Assembly: GCF_023283825.1 (NCBI RefSeq)
Contig: NZ_JAKILD010000003.1
Location: 186,001-250,000, forward strand
Direction: 5' to 3'
Length of the DNA stretch: 64,000 bases
DNA from: Shewanella olleyana
GTDB lineage: Bacteria > Pseudomonadota > Gammaproteobacteria > Enterobacterales > Shewanellaceae
The notes under the pieces were generated by a model that was not told where the DNA came from, did not search any database, and saw only the letters and a program-made list of their open reading frames with translations. Below, one piece after another: positions 52,333-62,352 of this stretch (positions are counted from its first letter, which is position 1; the number at the start of each line of letters is the position of its first letter). A program made the position numbers and the translations under genes.

Positions 52333-53037
52333 ATGTCACAGTCTATTGAAGCCAATAAACATTACGACCTACATTTAATGATTATTTTCATGTCTTTAGC
52401 GACGGCGTTAATCAGTGGTCTTGGAATTACTACAGCCTTAATCGCAGAAGTTTCTCGTTTAGGCGTAAGCCCGTTAAGCATTCGCGCCGATACACTAGGC
52501 GATTATATGACTTCGCCTTTAGCCATTGTGTACAATATGGGACTAGTGATTGGCGGCGCTTGCCTCATGCTATCGATGCTAGCTCGATACTATGTCTTTG
52601 AAGATTTTTATAGTAGAACAATTACTATTACAGGGGCTTTATTAGGCATCTTGATTGTATTGATTGGCATTTTTCCAATTAACTTTCTTGAGCAACACCG
52701 CTTTTTCTCGACAGGCTACCTCATTTGTACTTTCGTGCTACACAGTTTTTGCTTTATTGATTACTTCAGGAAAAATAGCTCTCTTTCAGCCTCCTTATTT
52801 GGCTTTAATATTATCGGGTTGATTTTCTCTGTCGCATTAATGTACCTGCTGAATTGGTCTACATTAGACTTTGATCCATGTACTCATGGCCCCAATGATA
52901 TCTGTTGGGTATCGCTAGTGATGTGGGCCCTGACCCAAGCCAATATTCTATGGTGTGTGTTACTTGGTCTGAACATGAAAAAATTAATCAAAAGTCAGCA
53001 AAAACGACTTTCAAACCTTGCCTTTGCGAGCCAATAA
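52333..53037 (+). CDS. DUF998-like membrane protein
   Basis: A 234-residue protein with about six hydrophobic segments: LMIIFMSLATALISGLGITTAL at the start, then IVYNMGLVIGGACLMLSMLA, ITGALLGILIVLIGIFPINF and two near the C-terminus. The GLVIGGACL and FPINFLEQHRFFST pattern suggests DUF998, a family of unknown function. ATG 52333 (MSQSIEANK) has a weak ribosome site. It stops 14 bases before the pseudouridine synthase start, so may share its transcript. Confidence 0.55.
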   Translation: MSQSIEANKHYDLHLMIIFMSLATALISGLGITTALIAEVSRLGVSPLSIRADTLGDYMTSPLAIVYNMGLVIGGACLMLSMLARYYVFEDFYSRTITITGALLGILIVLIGIFPINFLEQHRFFSTGYLICTFVLHSFCFIDYFRKNSSLSASLFGFNIIGLIFSVALMYLLNWSTLDFDPCTHGPNDICWVSLVMWALTQANILWCVLLGLNMKKLIKSQQKRLSNLAFASQ

Positions 53038-53051
53038 CCTTGCCAGTAAAA

Positions 53052-53753
53052 ATGCGATTAGAACAATACCTTGCTCATTGCGGAGTAAGTTCACGCCGCC
53101 AAGCGCAGCGTCTTATCGCGGCTGGTCGAGTCAGTTTTAACGGCCAACTTGCTACGCCATTAGATAGAGTGAGTGAAACGGCAATTAACCCCAATATTCT
53201 ATTGGACGGTGCGCCCATTGCGCCCATTGAAAGTAAACAGTATTGGCTTTATCACAAACCTGTAGGCATTGACTGTCGTTTACTGCCCGACCTTCCCTCA
53301 AGCCTCATTCATATTCTTCCTCCAGCGCCGCGGCTGTACCCCGCAGGGCGGTTAGATAAAGATTCTCGGGGATTATTACTACTCACCAATGATGGTGAAC
53401 TCACTCATAGATTAATGCACCCAGATTTTGGCCATGAGAAAGTCTACCTAGTCACAGTAGATCGCAACTTTACCAATGAGTTTATTGAACAAATGTGCCA
53501 AGGGGTTAGCTACCGAGATGTCACCACCAAACCTTGTAAAGTAGAAGCTGTGAGTGATATGCAATTCAGAATTACCTTAACTCAGGGATTGAATAGACAG
53601 ATCCGCAGAATGGCAAAAGCTTTGGGTTATAACGTGATTGATTTAGTTCGTATAAGCATGATGAATTGTCAGCTTTTAGACCTACCAGAAAAACAAATGC
53701 GGCCCCTAGAGGCCGCAGAAATTTCAATGTTAAGGCATCAACTTAATCTGTAG
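53052..53753 (+). CDS. RNA pseudouridine synthase, RsuA/RluF type
   Basis: A 233-residue enzyme converting a uridine in rRNA to pseudouridine. Residues 1-55 are an S4 RNA-binding domain (MRLEQYLAHCGVSSRRQAQR, GRVSFNGQ). The catalytic Asp is in LYPAGRLDKDSRGLLLLTND near 102, and the end LNRQIRRMAKALGYNVIDLV is typical. Similarity to RluF (23S U2604) is greater than to RluB or RsuA by recollection, but the target is not certain. The longer frame from 52905 overlaps the previous gene and lacks similarity before ATG 53052. Confidence 0.85.
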   Translation: MRLEQYLAHCGVSSRRQAQRLIAAGRVSFNGQLATPLDRVSETAINPNILLDGAPIAPIESKQYWLYHKPVGIDCRLLPDLPSSLIHILPPAPRLYPAGRLDKDSRGLLLLTNDGELTHRLMHPDFGHEKVYLVTVDRNFTNEFIEQMCQGVSYRDVTTKPCKVEAVSDMQFRITLTQGLNRQIRRMAKALGYNVIDLVRISMMNCQLLDLPEKQMRPLEAAEISMLRHQLNL

Positions 53754-53762
53754 ATGCCTTAA
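53730..53762. terminator. Terminator overlapping the end of the pseudouridine synthase gene
   Basis: Arms TTAAGGCATC and GATGCCTTAA flank the last codons and the stop codon. Lies between convergent genes. Confidence 0.55.
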
Positions 53763-53776
53763 ATATTGATATAACG

Positions 53777-55933
53777 TTATTTTACGATTTCCATCTCTTC
53801 AAGTAAGTTATCAGCGTTATCTAAATACTTCATAACCCAAAGCATATAACGGCTATCCACTTGAATTGAACGGTTCGTTTCAGGATCGTAACCCCAGTCA
53901 CCAATAATACTCTCGTAAACACCATCAAACAGCAGTCCAACAAGTTCTGCACGGCCATTTAGTGTCGGAGAACCTGAGTTACCACCTGTTGTATCAAGGG
54001 TTGATAAGAAGTTAACTGGTACAGAATCAAGCGACTTAACATAGTAATCGCCGTACTGTTTTTGATTAATTAGCTCAAGCTGCTTAGCTGGAGCATCAAA
54101 TGGGTCAACACCCGTATCTTTAGCTACGATTCCTTCTAAACGCGTAAATGGTACTGCCACTAAACCATCTTGTGGGCTATAGCCTTTTACATTACCCACA
54201 GTAACGCGCAAGCTAGAGTTAGCGTCTGCATAAACAGGCTTATCTAATTCACGGTTATAAGCAATGATTGCGTCCATGTACTGAGGACGAACTTTCATTA
54301 AGTCACCAGCAAGTTGCTTTTTATCGAGCTCACGCTTCATTCTTTCATCATAAGTATTAACAGCATATTGAATGAATGGATCCTTCGATTTTTTGAACTC
54401 TGCTACAGACTTATCCATCCAGGCTAAGCGGGTATCTTTATCTGATAGTGTCGTTTTAGCGTACATTTTATCAAGGTTCTTAGTGAACTTAGCTTCATCG
54501 AACTTTTTACCAATCGCGAACGCTTTATCAAATGCAGGTAGACGCTGTTCAGTCGGCAACGCAGCATAACGTTTGATTAAATCCGCAAGCATGGCTTTAT
54601 CCACACTTGCAGCATAACGACGTTCAATACGCTCCATGCCTGAGGTGAAGTTAGTCATATCACGCTCTTGATAACCAGGCTCACGCTCCATATCCGGTAA
54701 GGCTTTTTCGTTAGCTAGGCGATATAAACGGCTAGCAGTGCTCAGCATAGTGCTATAGCCCATGTAGCTCATCAATAAATCACGTTCTTGATCTTGTTGG
54801 CTCTTGGCAATTAATTTATCTAATTCAGCCAGCGTTTCGCCATATTGAGACTGACGCTTCTTATCAGCTTTAATCCACTTAGATAACTTTTGCTCAAGAT
54901 TTTTACGCTCTTCAAGCATTGGTGATTTGCCGTAAAACTCAATCATTGAGGTAAAGTTTTTGGCATAGTTAGCTAGACCTGCGATAGAGCTTTCATACTT
55001 AATACGCTCATCACTGCCTTCAGGAGCAGTTGTTTTAATAATATCGATTAAGCTTTCACGAAGGATTTTACCCTCTGGGTAAGCCCACTCAAATTGATTC
55101 TCGACTTCATTCGCTGTTCGGTATCGGTTTGTACGGCCAGGGTAACCTGCCACCATGACAAAATCGCCATCACTTACGCCTTTAGCTGATACTTTTAAAA
55201 AGCTTTTTGGTTCGTAAGGAACATTGTCTTTACTAAAATCAGCAGGCTTACCATCTTTACCCACATAAGCGCGGTAGAAAGAAAAGTCACCGGTATGACG
55301 TGGCCACATCCAGTTATCGATATCGCCGCCGTACTTACCCACACTTCCCGCTGGGTTGTATGTTAAACGAACATCACGAATTTCCATTTGTTTAACGAGG
55401 TAATATTCTAGTCCACCATGGAAGCTATATACTTTACAACGGTAGCCGTCTTCAGCTTCACATTCAGCAACCAGTGCTTTTTCTTTTTGCTCGATGCCTT
55501 TATAAAAGTCATTACCGACTTTGTTCATTTCGCCAGATTTAACTTGTTCAGTCACATCAGTCACTTCTTCAGTGACAAAAATACGTGAACCCGGCGTTGC
55601 TGGTAATTCTTCAGCATAGGTTTTTGCTAAAAAACCATCTTTTAATAAATTCTTTTCAGGCGTTGAGTTGTACTGAATAGCGCCGTAAGCACAATGATGG
55701 TTAGTGACAACTAATCCCTTAGGTGAAACAAATGATGCTGTACAACCACCTAGGCTGATCACTGCATTCATCGGATACTCGGTTAATTTTGAAATTGAGT
55801 TAACATCAATTTCTAACCCTTTAGCTTTTAACTCATCAGCCATCGCAGGTAACTGATATGGCTGCCACATTCCTTCATCTGCTTGAGAGGCAAATGATGC
55901 CAAAATTGCAGCACTTAATAACCATGTTTTCAT
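53777..55933 (-). CDS. S46 family dipeptidyl-peptidase (DPP7/DPP11 type)
   Basis: A 718-residue periplasmic serine peptidase removing dipeptides from peptides. A signal peptide (MKTWLLSAAILASFASQ) precedes DEGMWQPYQLP. Catalytic residues: His in VVTNHHCAYG near 75, Asp in GDIDNWMWPRHTGDFSFYR, Ser in TTGGNSGSPTLNG near 650. Just after it is FDGVYES; a Gly here is DPP7-like, while DPP11 has Arg (by recollection), so hydrophobic residues may be preferred at P1. ATG 55933 is preferred over 55960, whose nine extra residues would precede the signal. Single gene. Confidence 0.9.
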   Translation of the reverse strand: MKTWLLSAAILASFASQADEGMWQPYQLPAMADELKAKGLEIDVNSISKLTEYPMNAVISLGGCTASFVSPKGLVVTNHHCAYGAIQYNSTPEKNLLKDGFLAKTYAEELPATPGSRIFVTEEVTDVTEQVKSGEMNKVGNDFYKGIEQKEKALVAECEAEDGYRCKVYSFHGGLEYYLVKQMEIRDVRLTYNPAGSVGKYGGDIDNWMWPRHTGDFSFYRAYVGKDGKPADFSKDNVPYEPKSFLKVSAKGVSDGDFVMVAGYPGRTNRYRTANEVENQFEWAYPEGKILRESLIDIIKTTAPEGSDERIKYESSIAGLANYAKNFTSMIEFYGKSPMLEERKNLEQKLSKWIKADKKRQSQYGETLAELDKLIAKSQQDQERDLLMSYMGYSTMLSTASRLYRLANEKALPDMEREPGYQERDMTNFTSGMERIERRYAASVDKAMLADLIKRYAALPTEQRLPAFDKAFAIGKKFDEAKFTKNLDKMYAKTTLSDKDTRLAWMDKSVAEFKKSKDPFIQYAVNTYDERMKRELDKKQLAGDLMKVRPQYMDAIIAYNRELDKPVYADANSSLRVTVGNVKGYSPQDGLVAVPFTRLEGIVAKDTGVDPFDAPAKQLELINQKQYGDYYVKSLDSVPVNFLSTLDTTGGNSGSPTLNGRAELVGLLFDGVYESIIGDWGYDPETNRSIQVDSRYMLWVMKYLDNADNLLEEMEIVK

Positions 55934-56071
55934 TATAATAATTCCATTTTTAGTTAGCACACATTTTGCTTATTATTCTTTTATACCAATTACAGTAAAC
56001 CTTCTAACACAAGCAATATAGACAAGATATCACTTGCTAAAGGAAGGTTAGCCATGCTGGTTTACCCCATA

Positions 56072-56099
56072 AAAAAGTCAGGCATATAGCCTGACTTTA
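56072..56099 (-). terminator. Terminator of the TyrP-like permease gene
   Basis: Arms AAAGTCAGG and CCTGACTTT with loop CATATAG, T-run on the minus strand. Confidence 0.75.
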
Positions 56100-56191
56100 T
56101 CATATCGAAAGAAGTGAATAATAGCGGTTGTAAAACTCCGTTACATTGTTATTTCCTTTCTAGTTCTTATATAGCAAATATATTGGTCTAT

Positions 56192-57397
56192 TTACCCTAG
56201 CGCAACCATCAACTGAGCAAGAACAATTAGCACACCTAATAAGCCTGTAATGCCTAAAGCAAGGTTTCCGCCACTGACTTCATAACCACCCATTTGTGCT
56301 TTACGTTGCTTAAGTGCCATTGCAATCGGTAAGAAAATAATCATCACAACCAAAGGAATTGCAGCAAAACCGAGCACTTGGAAGAAACCATCTGGGTAAT
56401 ACAATGCACACAATAATGGTGGTACAAATGTAATCAGCCAAGTTTTAGCTCGTCCACCTATATCATCTTTAGCTCGAGTCAGCTCTGCAACGTAATCGAA
56501 CAAGCTCATAGTGACACCCAAGAAAGAGGTAACTAAAGCAAGGTTTGCGAATAAATCAATAAACTGGCTAACAATGGCAGACTGAGCAACGCCTTGAAGC
56601 GCTGAAACTAACTCAGGTAAAGAGCCTTCAAAGCCATGAACGGTTTCTCCACCTAAAGTACCTAAGGTCACTAATAGCCATAATATGTAGCAGAATAGAG
56701 GGATAGTTGAACCAATCAGTAGAATTTTTCTAAGAGATATGGCATCACCATCAAGGTAGCGCACAATCGTTGCGATACACACATGGAAACCAAATGAAGT
56801 GAATACCACAGGAATAGCTGCTAGCCATAACTGATCAAGTTTATCGCCTTCAGCCACATTGGCCGAGAAGTTAGTCAATGAAGCAACTATATTCACTTCA
56901 GGTAATAAGAAGGCGACAACAAGAACTAATAGCACCACCATCGCAGTGAATAACACCCTTGAGACTTTATCAATCCAAGTCACACCAACGGCAATGAAAC
57001 CACCGAAAATCAAAGTAAATAACAGTACCGATACTTGGTTATTTAAATCAACACCAAGAAGCGGCTCTAAGCGAGACTCAAGCAACGAAGAACCGCCCAT
57101 TAGATACACCATCGTCAGTGCAAATAATAAACTCAAAAAAGAAGCACCTTGGATTAACTGACCCACTTTACCTAAGGTTTTACCAGTAATGCCATGTACG
57201 TTATCACCGACACCTGCACGTAAATTAATTTCTAACATCAATAATGAGGTATATGCTGATAATCCCCAAATCACTACCAGCAATAAAATTGCAGGCATAA
57301 TACCTAATGCTGCTGTCGCAAGGGGTAAAGCTAACATACCCCCGCCAATCGCAGTTCCTGCCACAATGGCTATTGAGCCAAGCATTTTTAAGTTCAA
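56192..57397 (-). CDS. Aromatic amino acid permease, TyrP/Mtr family
   Basis: A 401-residue carrier with 11 membrane helices, H+-coupled uptake of tyrosine or tryptophan. The first helix LGSIAIVAGTAIGGGMLALPLA and IPVVFTSFGFHVCIATIVRYLDGD are family signatures. It matches E. coli TyrP from end to end by recollection, a little better than Mtr. TTG 57397 (MNLKMLGS) lines up with the TyrP start; ATG 57385 is an alternative. A palindrome lies 35 bases upstream. Not linked to the nqr operon behind it. Confidence 0.85.
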   Translation of the reverse strand: MNLKMLGSIAIVAGTAIGGGMLALPLATAALGIMPAILLLVVIWGLSAYTSLLMLEINLRAGVGDNVHGITGKTLGKVGQLIQGASFLSLLFALTMVYLMGGSSLLESRLEPLLGVDLNNQVSVLLFTLIFGGFIAVGVTWIDKVSRVLFTAMVVLLVLVVAFLLPEVNIVASLTNFSANVAEGDKLDQLWLAAIPVVFTSFGFHVCIATIVRYLDGDAISLRKILLIGSTIPLFCYILWLLVTLGTLGGETVHGFEGSLPELVSALQGVAQSAIVSQFIDLFANLALVTSFLGVTMSLFDYVAELTRAKDDIGGRAKTWLITFVPPLLCALYYPDGFFQVLGFAAIPLVVMIIFLPIAMALKQRKAQMGGYEVSGGNLALGITGLLGVLIVLAQLMVALG

Positions 57398-57431
57398 AAC
57401 ATGAGTCCCATTTAATTGTTATTTACTGGTC

Positions 57432-57448
57432 GTTACATTGCATGTAAC
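57432..57448. promoter_or_regulatory. Inverted repeat upstream of the TyrP-like gene
   Basis: GTTACATTGCATGTAAC has 7-base arms around TGC, about 35 bases before the start codon. It does not match the usual TyrR box (TGTAAA-N6-TTTACA). Confidence 0.4.
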
Positions 57449-57770
57449 AAATGCAGATGAAGTCTTGTTGTTGATTCATTATGCTGTTTTGACAGTATCA
57501 GATGCTTCTTGTAACAAGCAATAGGTATAGACAGATAAAGGCTTACAAGCGCGTTAATAAACAATTACGCAACAACTTATTAAAAACTTTAACGACACAA
57601 TTTTGCAATGGCGTAGCATTACAACACTACATTAAATTTTATTAGAGAAGTGGCTTAAGCAAGAAGGTAATACAAATATAAGACGGGCAAGAAATGAATC
57701 TTGATTGCTGTTGTATCGCTAGCCTAGCGAAGTTATTTAGGCTAGCAGATAACTCCCGAGAAACAAGCAT
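57449..57770. other. Intergenic stretch between tyrP-like gene and nqrF terminator
   Basis: AT-rich DNA with no recognised gene or repeat. Confidence 0.4.
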
Positions 57771-57803
57771 AAAAAAACAGAAACCATGGTTTCTGCTTTT
57801 TAA
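57771..57803 (-). terminator. Terminator of the nqr operon
   Basis: The 18-bp palindrome CAGAAACCATGGTTTCTG (57778-57795) with A-run before and T-run after, 44 bases beyond the nqrF stop. Confidence 0.85.
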
Positions 57804-57846
57804 ATAACTATCGATGTTTTAGCTAAGTTCTATTGTATAGTTAGAA

Positions 57847-59064
57847 TTAGTCACCAAAGTCATCAAGTAAGATATTTTCTTCTTCAACACCTAAACTTTC
57901 TAGCATGCTGATAACTGAAGAGTTCATGATTGGAGGGCCACACATGTAGAACTCACAATCTTCTGGCGCTTTATGATCTTTAAGATAATTTTCCAGTAGC
58001 ACGGTATGAATAAAGCCCGTGTAGCCTTGCCAGTTATCTTCAGGTAAAGGATCTGATAACGCCACATGCCATTCAAAATTATCATTTTCAGCAGCTAACA
58101 TATCAAAATCTTCTTGATAGAAAATCTCTCTTGCTGAGCGTGCCCCGTACCAGAACGTCATTTTACGTTGAGTCTTTTTACTCTTAAGCTGATCGAAAAT
58201 ATGTGAACGCATTGGCGCCATGCCAGCACCGCCACCAATAAACACCATTTCAGCTTCAGTTTCTTTCACGAAGAACTCACCAAATGGTCCAGAAATAGTG
58301 ACCTTATCACCCGCTTTCAAATTAAAGATAAACGATGACATTTTCCCTGGTGGTAAATCATTAGTTGGCGGCGTTGCAATACGCACATTCAACATAATTC
58401 GCCCTTGCTCATCAGGGTAATTCGCCATTGAATAAGCACGTAAAACGTCTTCATCAACCTTTGAAACTAAATTGAACAATTCAAAACGTTCCCAGTCATC
58501 ACGATATTGCGCTGGAATATCAAAGTCTGCATATTTCACTTCATGGGCTGGCGCTTCAATCTGAATATAACCGCCAGCTTTAAAGTGTACCTCTTCACCT
58601 TCCGGGACTTTAAGCAATAATTCTTTAATAAAGGTTGCTTGGTTATCATTAGAAATAACCTCACACTGCCATTTTTTGACGCCGAAGATTTCTTCGTCAA
58701 CTTCAAGCTCCATATCAGTTCGCACAGCAACCTGACAGGCTAAACGGCAGCCCTCTTTCGCTTCTTTCTTAGTAATATGGTCAAGTTCAGTCGCTAGAAT
58801 ATCACCGCCACCAGACTTCACTGTGACGCGGCACTGTCCACAAGTACCACCGCCGCCACAAGCTGACGGAATAAAAATATTTTTGCCCGCCAAAGCGCCC
58901 AATAGCTTGTCGCCTGCTGGAGTACGGACACTTTTATCAGCTTCACCATTAATCCCAATGGTGACATCACCGGTGTTCACCAACTTACTTTTGGCGAATA
59001 AAATTACCATTACTAGCAAACTTACCACTATGGTAAACATGCCTATGCCAATTGCCATTTCCAT
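57847..59064 (-). CDS. nqrF: Na+-translocating NADH:quinone reductase subunit F
   Basis: Entry point for electrons: takes them from NADH to FAD and a 2Fe-2S centre. The 405 residues start with one membrane helix (~5-24), then a ferredoxin domain with [14 protein letters not shown] and the fourth Cys in GCRLACQV, then an FNR-like domain with RAYSMANYP (FAD), [20 protein letters not shown] (NADH) and the end YMCGPPIMN. All cysteines intact. Last gene of nqrABCDEF, 77 bases after nqrE. Confidence 0.97.
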   Translation of the reverse strand: MEMAIGIGMFTIVVSLLVMVILFAKSKLVNTGDVTIGINGEADKSVRTPAGDKLLGALAGKNIFIPSACGGGGTCGQCRVTVKSGGGDILATELDHITKKEAKEGCRLACQVAVRTDMELEVDEEIFGVKKWQCEVISNDNQATFIKELLLKVPEGEEVHFKAGGYIQIEAPAHEVKYADFDIPAQYRDDWERFELFNLVSKVDEDVLRAYSMANYPDEQGRIMLNVRIATPPTNDLPPGKMSSFIFNLKAGDKVTISGPFGEFFVKETEAEMVFIGGGAGMAPMRSHIFDQLKSKKTQRKMTFWYGARSAREIFYQEDFDMLAAENDNFEWHVALSDPLPEDNWQGYTGFIHTVLLENYLKDHKAPEDCEFYMCGPPIMNSSVISMLESLGVEEENILLDDFGD

Positions 59065-59140
59065 TAAATGTACCTTCTCAACAATTTGTCATCACTCAGA
59101 GAATTCATATTCGATTGCATTGTCATTGTTATGCACCGCA

Positions 59141-59755
59141 CTATAAGGTAATACCAGCAAATGACATGAAACCCAATGCCATTAAACCTGTGGTAATAAA
59201 GGTAATGCCGATCCCCTGCAACCCCAGAGGGATAGCATGGAACTTCATACGCTCACGTAGGCCTGCCAACAAAATAATAGCCATTGCCCAACCCACAGCA
59301 CTACCACCTGCAAATACCATTGACTCAACCAAGTTGTAGTCACGATTCGCCATAAAGATAACCCCTGCAAAAATCGCGCAGTTAACGGTTAATAGTGGTA
59401 AGAAAATACCTAACGATTGATACAGTGTCGGAATATAACGCTCAAGGAACATTTCCAAAATTTGTACTAAAGCTGCAATAACACCGATGAAAGTGATCAG
59501 CTGCAAATAGCTTAAATTTAACTCTGGAAACCCAGCCCAAGCGAGTGCACCAGGTGCAAGTACATTGACATAAATGACTTGGTTCAATGGTACAGCCAGC
59601 ATCATCACAACAATAACCGCAATACCTAAGCCAAATGACGTTGAAACCTTTTTAGACACCGCAAGGAATGTACACATGCCTAAAAAGAAAGACAGCGCCA
59701 TATTGTCGATAAATGCGGCTTGAATAAATAAATTAATATAATGTTCCATCGCCAT
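59141..59755 (-). CDS. nqrE: Na+-translocating NADH:quinone reductase subunit E
   Basis: A 204-residue subunit with six membrane helices, packed with NqrD in an inverted pair that holds an Fe site between them. Recognised by [34 protein letters not shown] at the start, which includes the conserved Cys. Start codon ATG 59755 overlaps the nqrD stop (TAATG); ATG 59749 is the alternative. Confidence 0.96.
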   Translation of the reverse strand: MAMEHYINLFIQAAFIDNMALSFFLGMCTFLAVSKKVSTSFGLGIAVIVVMMLAVPLNQVIYVNVLAPGALAWAGFPELNLSYLQLITFIGVIAALVQILEMFLERYIPTLYQSLGIFLPLLTVNCAIFAGVIFMANRDYNLVESMVFAGGSAVGWAMAIILLAGLRERMKFHAIPLGLQGIGITFITTGLMALGFMSFAGITL

Positions 59756-60375
59756 TATCCTCTTTTACGCTGCACAACATTGATCGCCCAAATCATCACG
59801 CCGATCAAAAAGAATGCACTTGGCGGTAGGGTGAACATTTCGTTTGCAAGATACCAACCACCGTTTTCAATTGTGGTAAATATCTCGTGTCCAAATAATG
59901 TTCCACGTCCAAGAAGCTCACGAACAAAGGCTACGCCCAGTAAGATCACGCCGTAACCCATCGCATTACCTAAGGCATCGACTAACGCTAAATGAGGCGG
60001 ATACTTCATCGCAAAGGCTTCTGCTCTACCCATAATGATACAGTTTGTGATAATTAAGCTCACAAACACCGACAATTGCTTTGATAACTCATAAGCAACA
60101 TCTTGCAGCACCATATCAACGATAATCACTAGCGAAGCAATCACGGTCATTTGGGCGATAATACGCACACTATTTGGGATGAAGTTACGAATGGTCGAAA
60201 TGATTAAATTCGACATAACCAATACAAAGGTCACCGCAAGAGTCATCACTAATGCCGTTTGCATTGAGTTACTGACGGCAAGCGCTGAACACACACCAAG
60301 CACTTGCATTGCTACCGGGTTATTAGCAAAAATAGGCGAGGTTAAGATCTGCTTTGTAGATACTGAACTACTCAT
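59755..60375 (-). CDS. nqrD: Na+-translocating NADH:quinone reductase subunit D
   Basis: A 206-residue membrane subunit with six helices. [20 protein letters not shown] carries the conserved Cys and [20 protein letters not shown] is a family hallmark. Its ATG overlaps the nqrC stop by one base and its stop overlaps the nqrE start, so translation is coupled. Confidence 0.96.
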   Translation of the reverse strand: MSSSVSTKQILTSPIFANNPVAMQVLGVCSALAVSNSMQTALVMTLAVTFVLVMSNLIISTIRNFIPNSVRIIAQMTVIASLVIIVDMVLQDVAYELSKQLSVFVSLIITNCIIMGRAEAFAMKYPPHLALVDALGNAMGYGVILLGVAFVRELLGRGTLFGHEIFTTIENGGWYLANEMFTLPPSAFFLIGVMIWAINVVQRKRG

Positions 60376-61145
60376 TATTTAGCCTCCGCAACTGCAAATT
60401 GCTTAAGAAAGGTTTGATAACCTTCAACACCAAACCAGAACTCAACAGCGCGCTGAATACCAACACCTGTGCGGGTTGCGCCACTCACACCATCAACTCC
60501 GTGAATATCGCCTTCTTTAGCGCCACCTTTAACGACTTTAATCGAGATTTTGCCATTCTCATCAAACAACTGCTTACCTTTCCATAAATCAGTCCATTCA
60601 GGGTCAGTCACAAAATCTGCAATACCGGGAGTTTCACCGTGCTCATAGAAAATGATGTTCTCAACGGTATTTAAATCGGGTTTAACCGCTAAATAACCAT
60701 AAATCATCGACCACAAGCCTTTTCCGTAGATCGGCATGACCACACTAGACAGCTCACCAGACTCATCGCGTACTTCAAAAATACGGATATTGTCAGCGCG
60801 TGTTTTAATCTTGGCTGTATCTTTTTCAGGTTTAGATGACGTTTCAGGGTTAATCGCCGCCATACGCTCGTCGAAATCCAGCAAGTTTTCTTGAGTGACA
60901 TATTCACCAGACTCAAGATTCACCAGTTTTGGCGTCACACGCTCAGCAAACAACTCACGAAAATCGCCTGCACTAATATCCACATTAGCAGCACGAAGAA
61001 CGAACTGTTGTACCTCATCACGTTTTTTAACCAGTTTACGTTCCTTAAGAATTTCAACGGTACCCGTGATCATAAACGAACAAACTAAACTCAGGCTGAT
61101 AATAAAAATCATCGTGCCTGCGACAGTATCTTTCTTAAAGGCCAT
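60375..61145 (-). CDS. nqrC: Na+-translocating NADH:quinone reductase subunit C
   Basis: A 256-residue subunit with one N-terminal helix and a periplasmic FMN-binding domain. [19 protein letters not shown] near 218-236 has the SGAT motif whose Thr is covalently flavinylated by ApbE. Starts 11 bases inside the end of nqrB (ATG 61145), with coupled translation. Confidence 0.97.
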   Translation of the reverse strand: MAFKKDTVAGTMIFIISLSLVCSFMITGTVEILKERKLVKKRDEVQQFVLRAANVDISAGDFRELFAERVTPKLVNLESGEYVTQENLLDFDERMAAINPETSSKPEKDTAKIKTRADNIRIFEVRDESGELSSVVMPIYGKGLWSMIYGYLAVKPDLNTVENIIFYEHGETPGIADFVTDPEWTDLWKGKQLFDENGKISIKVVKGGAKEGDIHGVDGVSGATRTGVGIQRAVEFWFGVEGYQTFLKQFAVAEAK

Positions 61146-62352
61146 GACGTTTAAGTCTCCGTTTAATGTTGGCGCGAGCCACCAGATAATCGAATAGCGG
61201 TGCCCATAAATTAGCGAATAAAATCGCCAACATAATGCCCTCAGGTAACTTCACGTTAAGTACCCGAATTAATACCGTCATAAAGCCAATCAAAGCGCCA
61301 TAAGCATATTTAGCATTACGAGTATAAGAGGCGGTTACAGGGTCTGTTGCCATAAACATCATACCCAAAGCAAAACCACCAGTAACAAGGTGCCAAGTCC
61401 ACGGCATTGCAGCGATAGAGTTTTTAGCAGGGCCAAATAAGTTAAACAAAATTGCTGTTGCTATCATGCCTAACAGCACACCAGCCACCACACGCCAATC
61501 AGCAACACGGGTTAATAACAGTACGCCGCCGCCAATCAAAATAGCCAAAGTACTGGTTTCGCCAATCGAGCCAGGCGTGAAGCCCAAAAATGCATCCATC
61601 CACTTAGGATCAGATAACGCCCCAAGCCAGCTCACATCTGCATATAAATTAGCGCGACTTGCAGCCGCTTCCGTTAAGGTCGTTGCCCCAGCAAAACCAT
61701 CAACGGCCACAAACTGACTAATTGCCGCGACTTCTGTTGGATAAGCAAAGTAGATAAAGGCGTAGCCTGCAAGAGCTGGGTTTAAGAAGTTGTAACCCAT
61801 ACCGCCGAACATCTCTTTAGCCACAATCACACCAAAACTCACACCGACGGCGATTATCCAAAGTGGGGTCGATACCGGTACGATAATGGAAAACAGTAAT
61901 GCGGTTATAAAGAAGCCTTCGTGCAGCTCTTGTTGACGCATTTTGGCAAAGATAACTTCCCAAAATAAGCACACAACTAAAGTGGCGAGGTAAATCGGTA
62001 CATAATAACTTGCGCCATAAGCAAACAAGCTAATCAAACCTGATTGCTCGGTAAGCTGACCAAATAACGCAGAAAATATAGCTAACTGCCAACTTTCAGG
62101 CTGGATTGCACCGGCCGCTATAGCAATTTGAGCTTGTAAACCTAAGTTATACATTCCGAAAAACAATACCGGCAGTAAACACATACCCACAATATGCATA
62201 GTACGCTTTACATCGATGGCATCTCGAACATGCACCTTACCTTTAGTACTGCGACCACGAGCGATCCATAAAGAGCGCAAGTAGCTTTTCATCGAGTGAC
62301 CATGAGCGTAATAACGCTCTTGCTTACCCGGTTTTTTCTGTTGCTGACTCAT
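61135..62352 (-). CDS. nqrB: Na+-translocating NADH:quinone reductase subunit B
   Basis: A 405-residue membrane subunit with ~10 helices and the main Na+ and quinone sites. VDGFAGATTLTEAAASRANL has the FMN-Thr (AGAT in place of the usual SGAT). ATG 62352 (MSQQQKKPGKQERYY) overlaps the last base of the nqrA stop; the longer frame to 62382 lies inside nqrA. Confidence 0.96.
   Translation of the reverse strand: MSQQQKKPGKQERYYAHGHSMKSYLRSLWIARGRSTKGKVHVRDAIDVKRTMHIVGMCLLPVLFFGMYNLGLQAQIAIAAGAIQPESWQLAIFSALFGQLTEQSGLISLFAYGASYYVPIYLATLVVCLFWEVIFAKMRQQELHEGFFITALLFSIIVPVSTPLWIIAVGVSFGVIVAKEMFGGMGYNFLNPALAGYAFIYFAYPTEVAAISQFVAVDGFAGATTLTEAAASRANLYADVSWLGALSDPKWMDAFLGFTPGSIGETSTLAILIGGGVLLLTRVADWRVVAGVLLGMIATAILFNLFGPAKNSIAAMPWTWHLVTGGFALGMMFMATDPVTASYTRNAKYAYGALIGFMTVLIRVLNVKLPEGIMLAILFANLWAPLFDYLVARANIKRRLKRHGL

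Noticed and set aside
55983..56065. Possible MITE remnant starting ATACCAATTACAG
   Set aside because: The end resembles the 29.7 kb element, and weak arms (GTAAACC / GGTTTAC) exist, but no second end or shared core could be found.
57432..57448. TyrR box before the TyrP-like gene
   Set aside because: The half-sites face the wrong way and the spacing differs from TGTAAA-N6-TTTACA.
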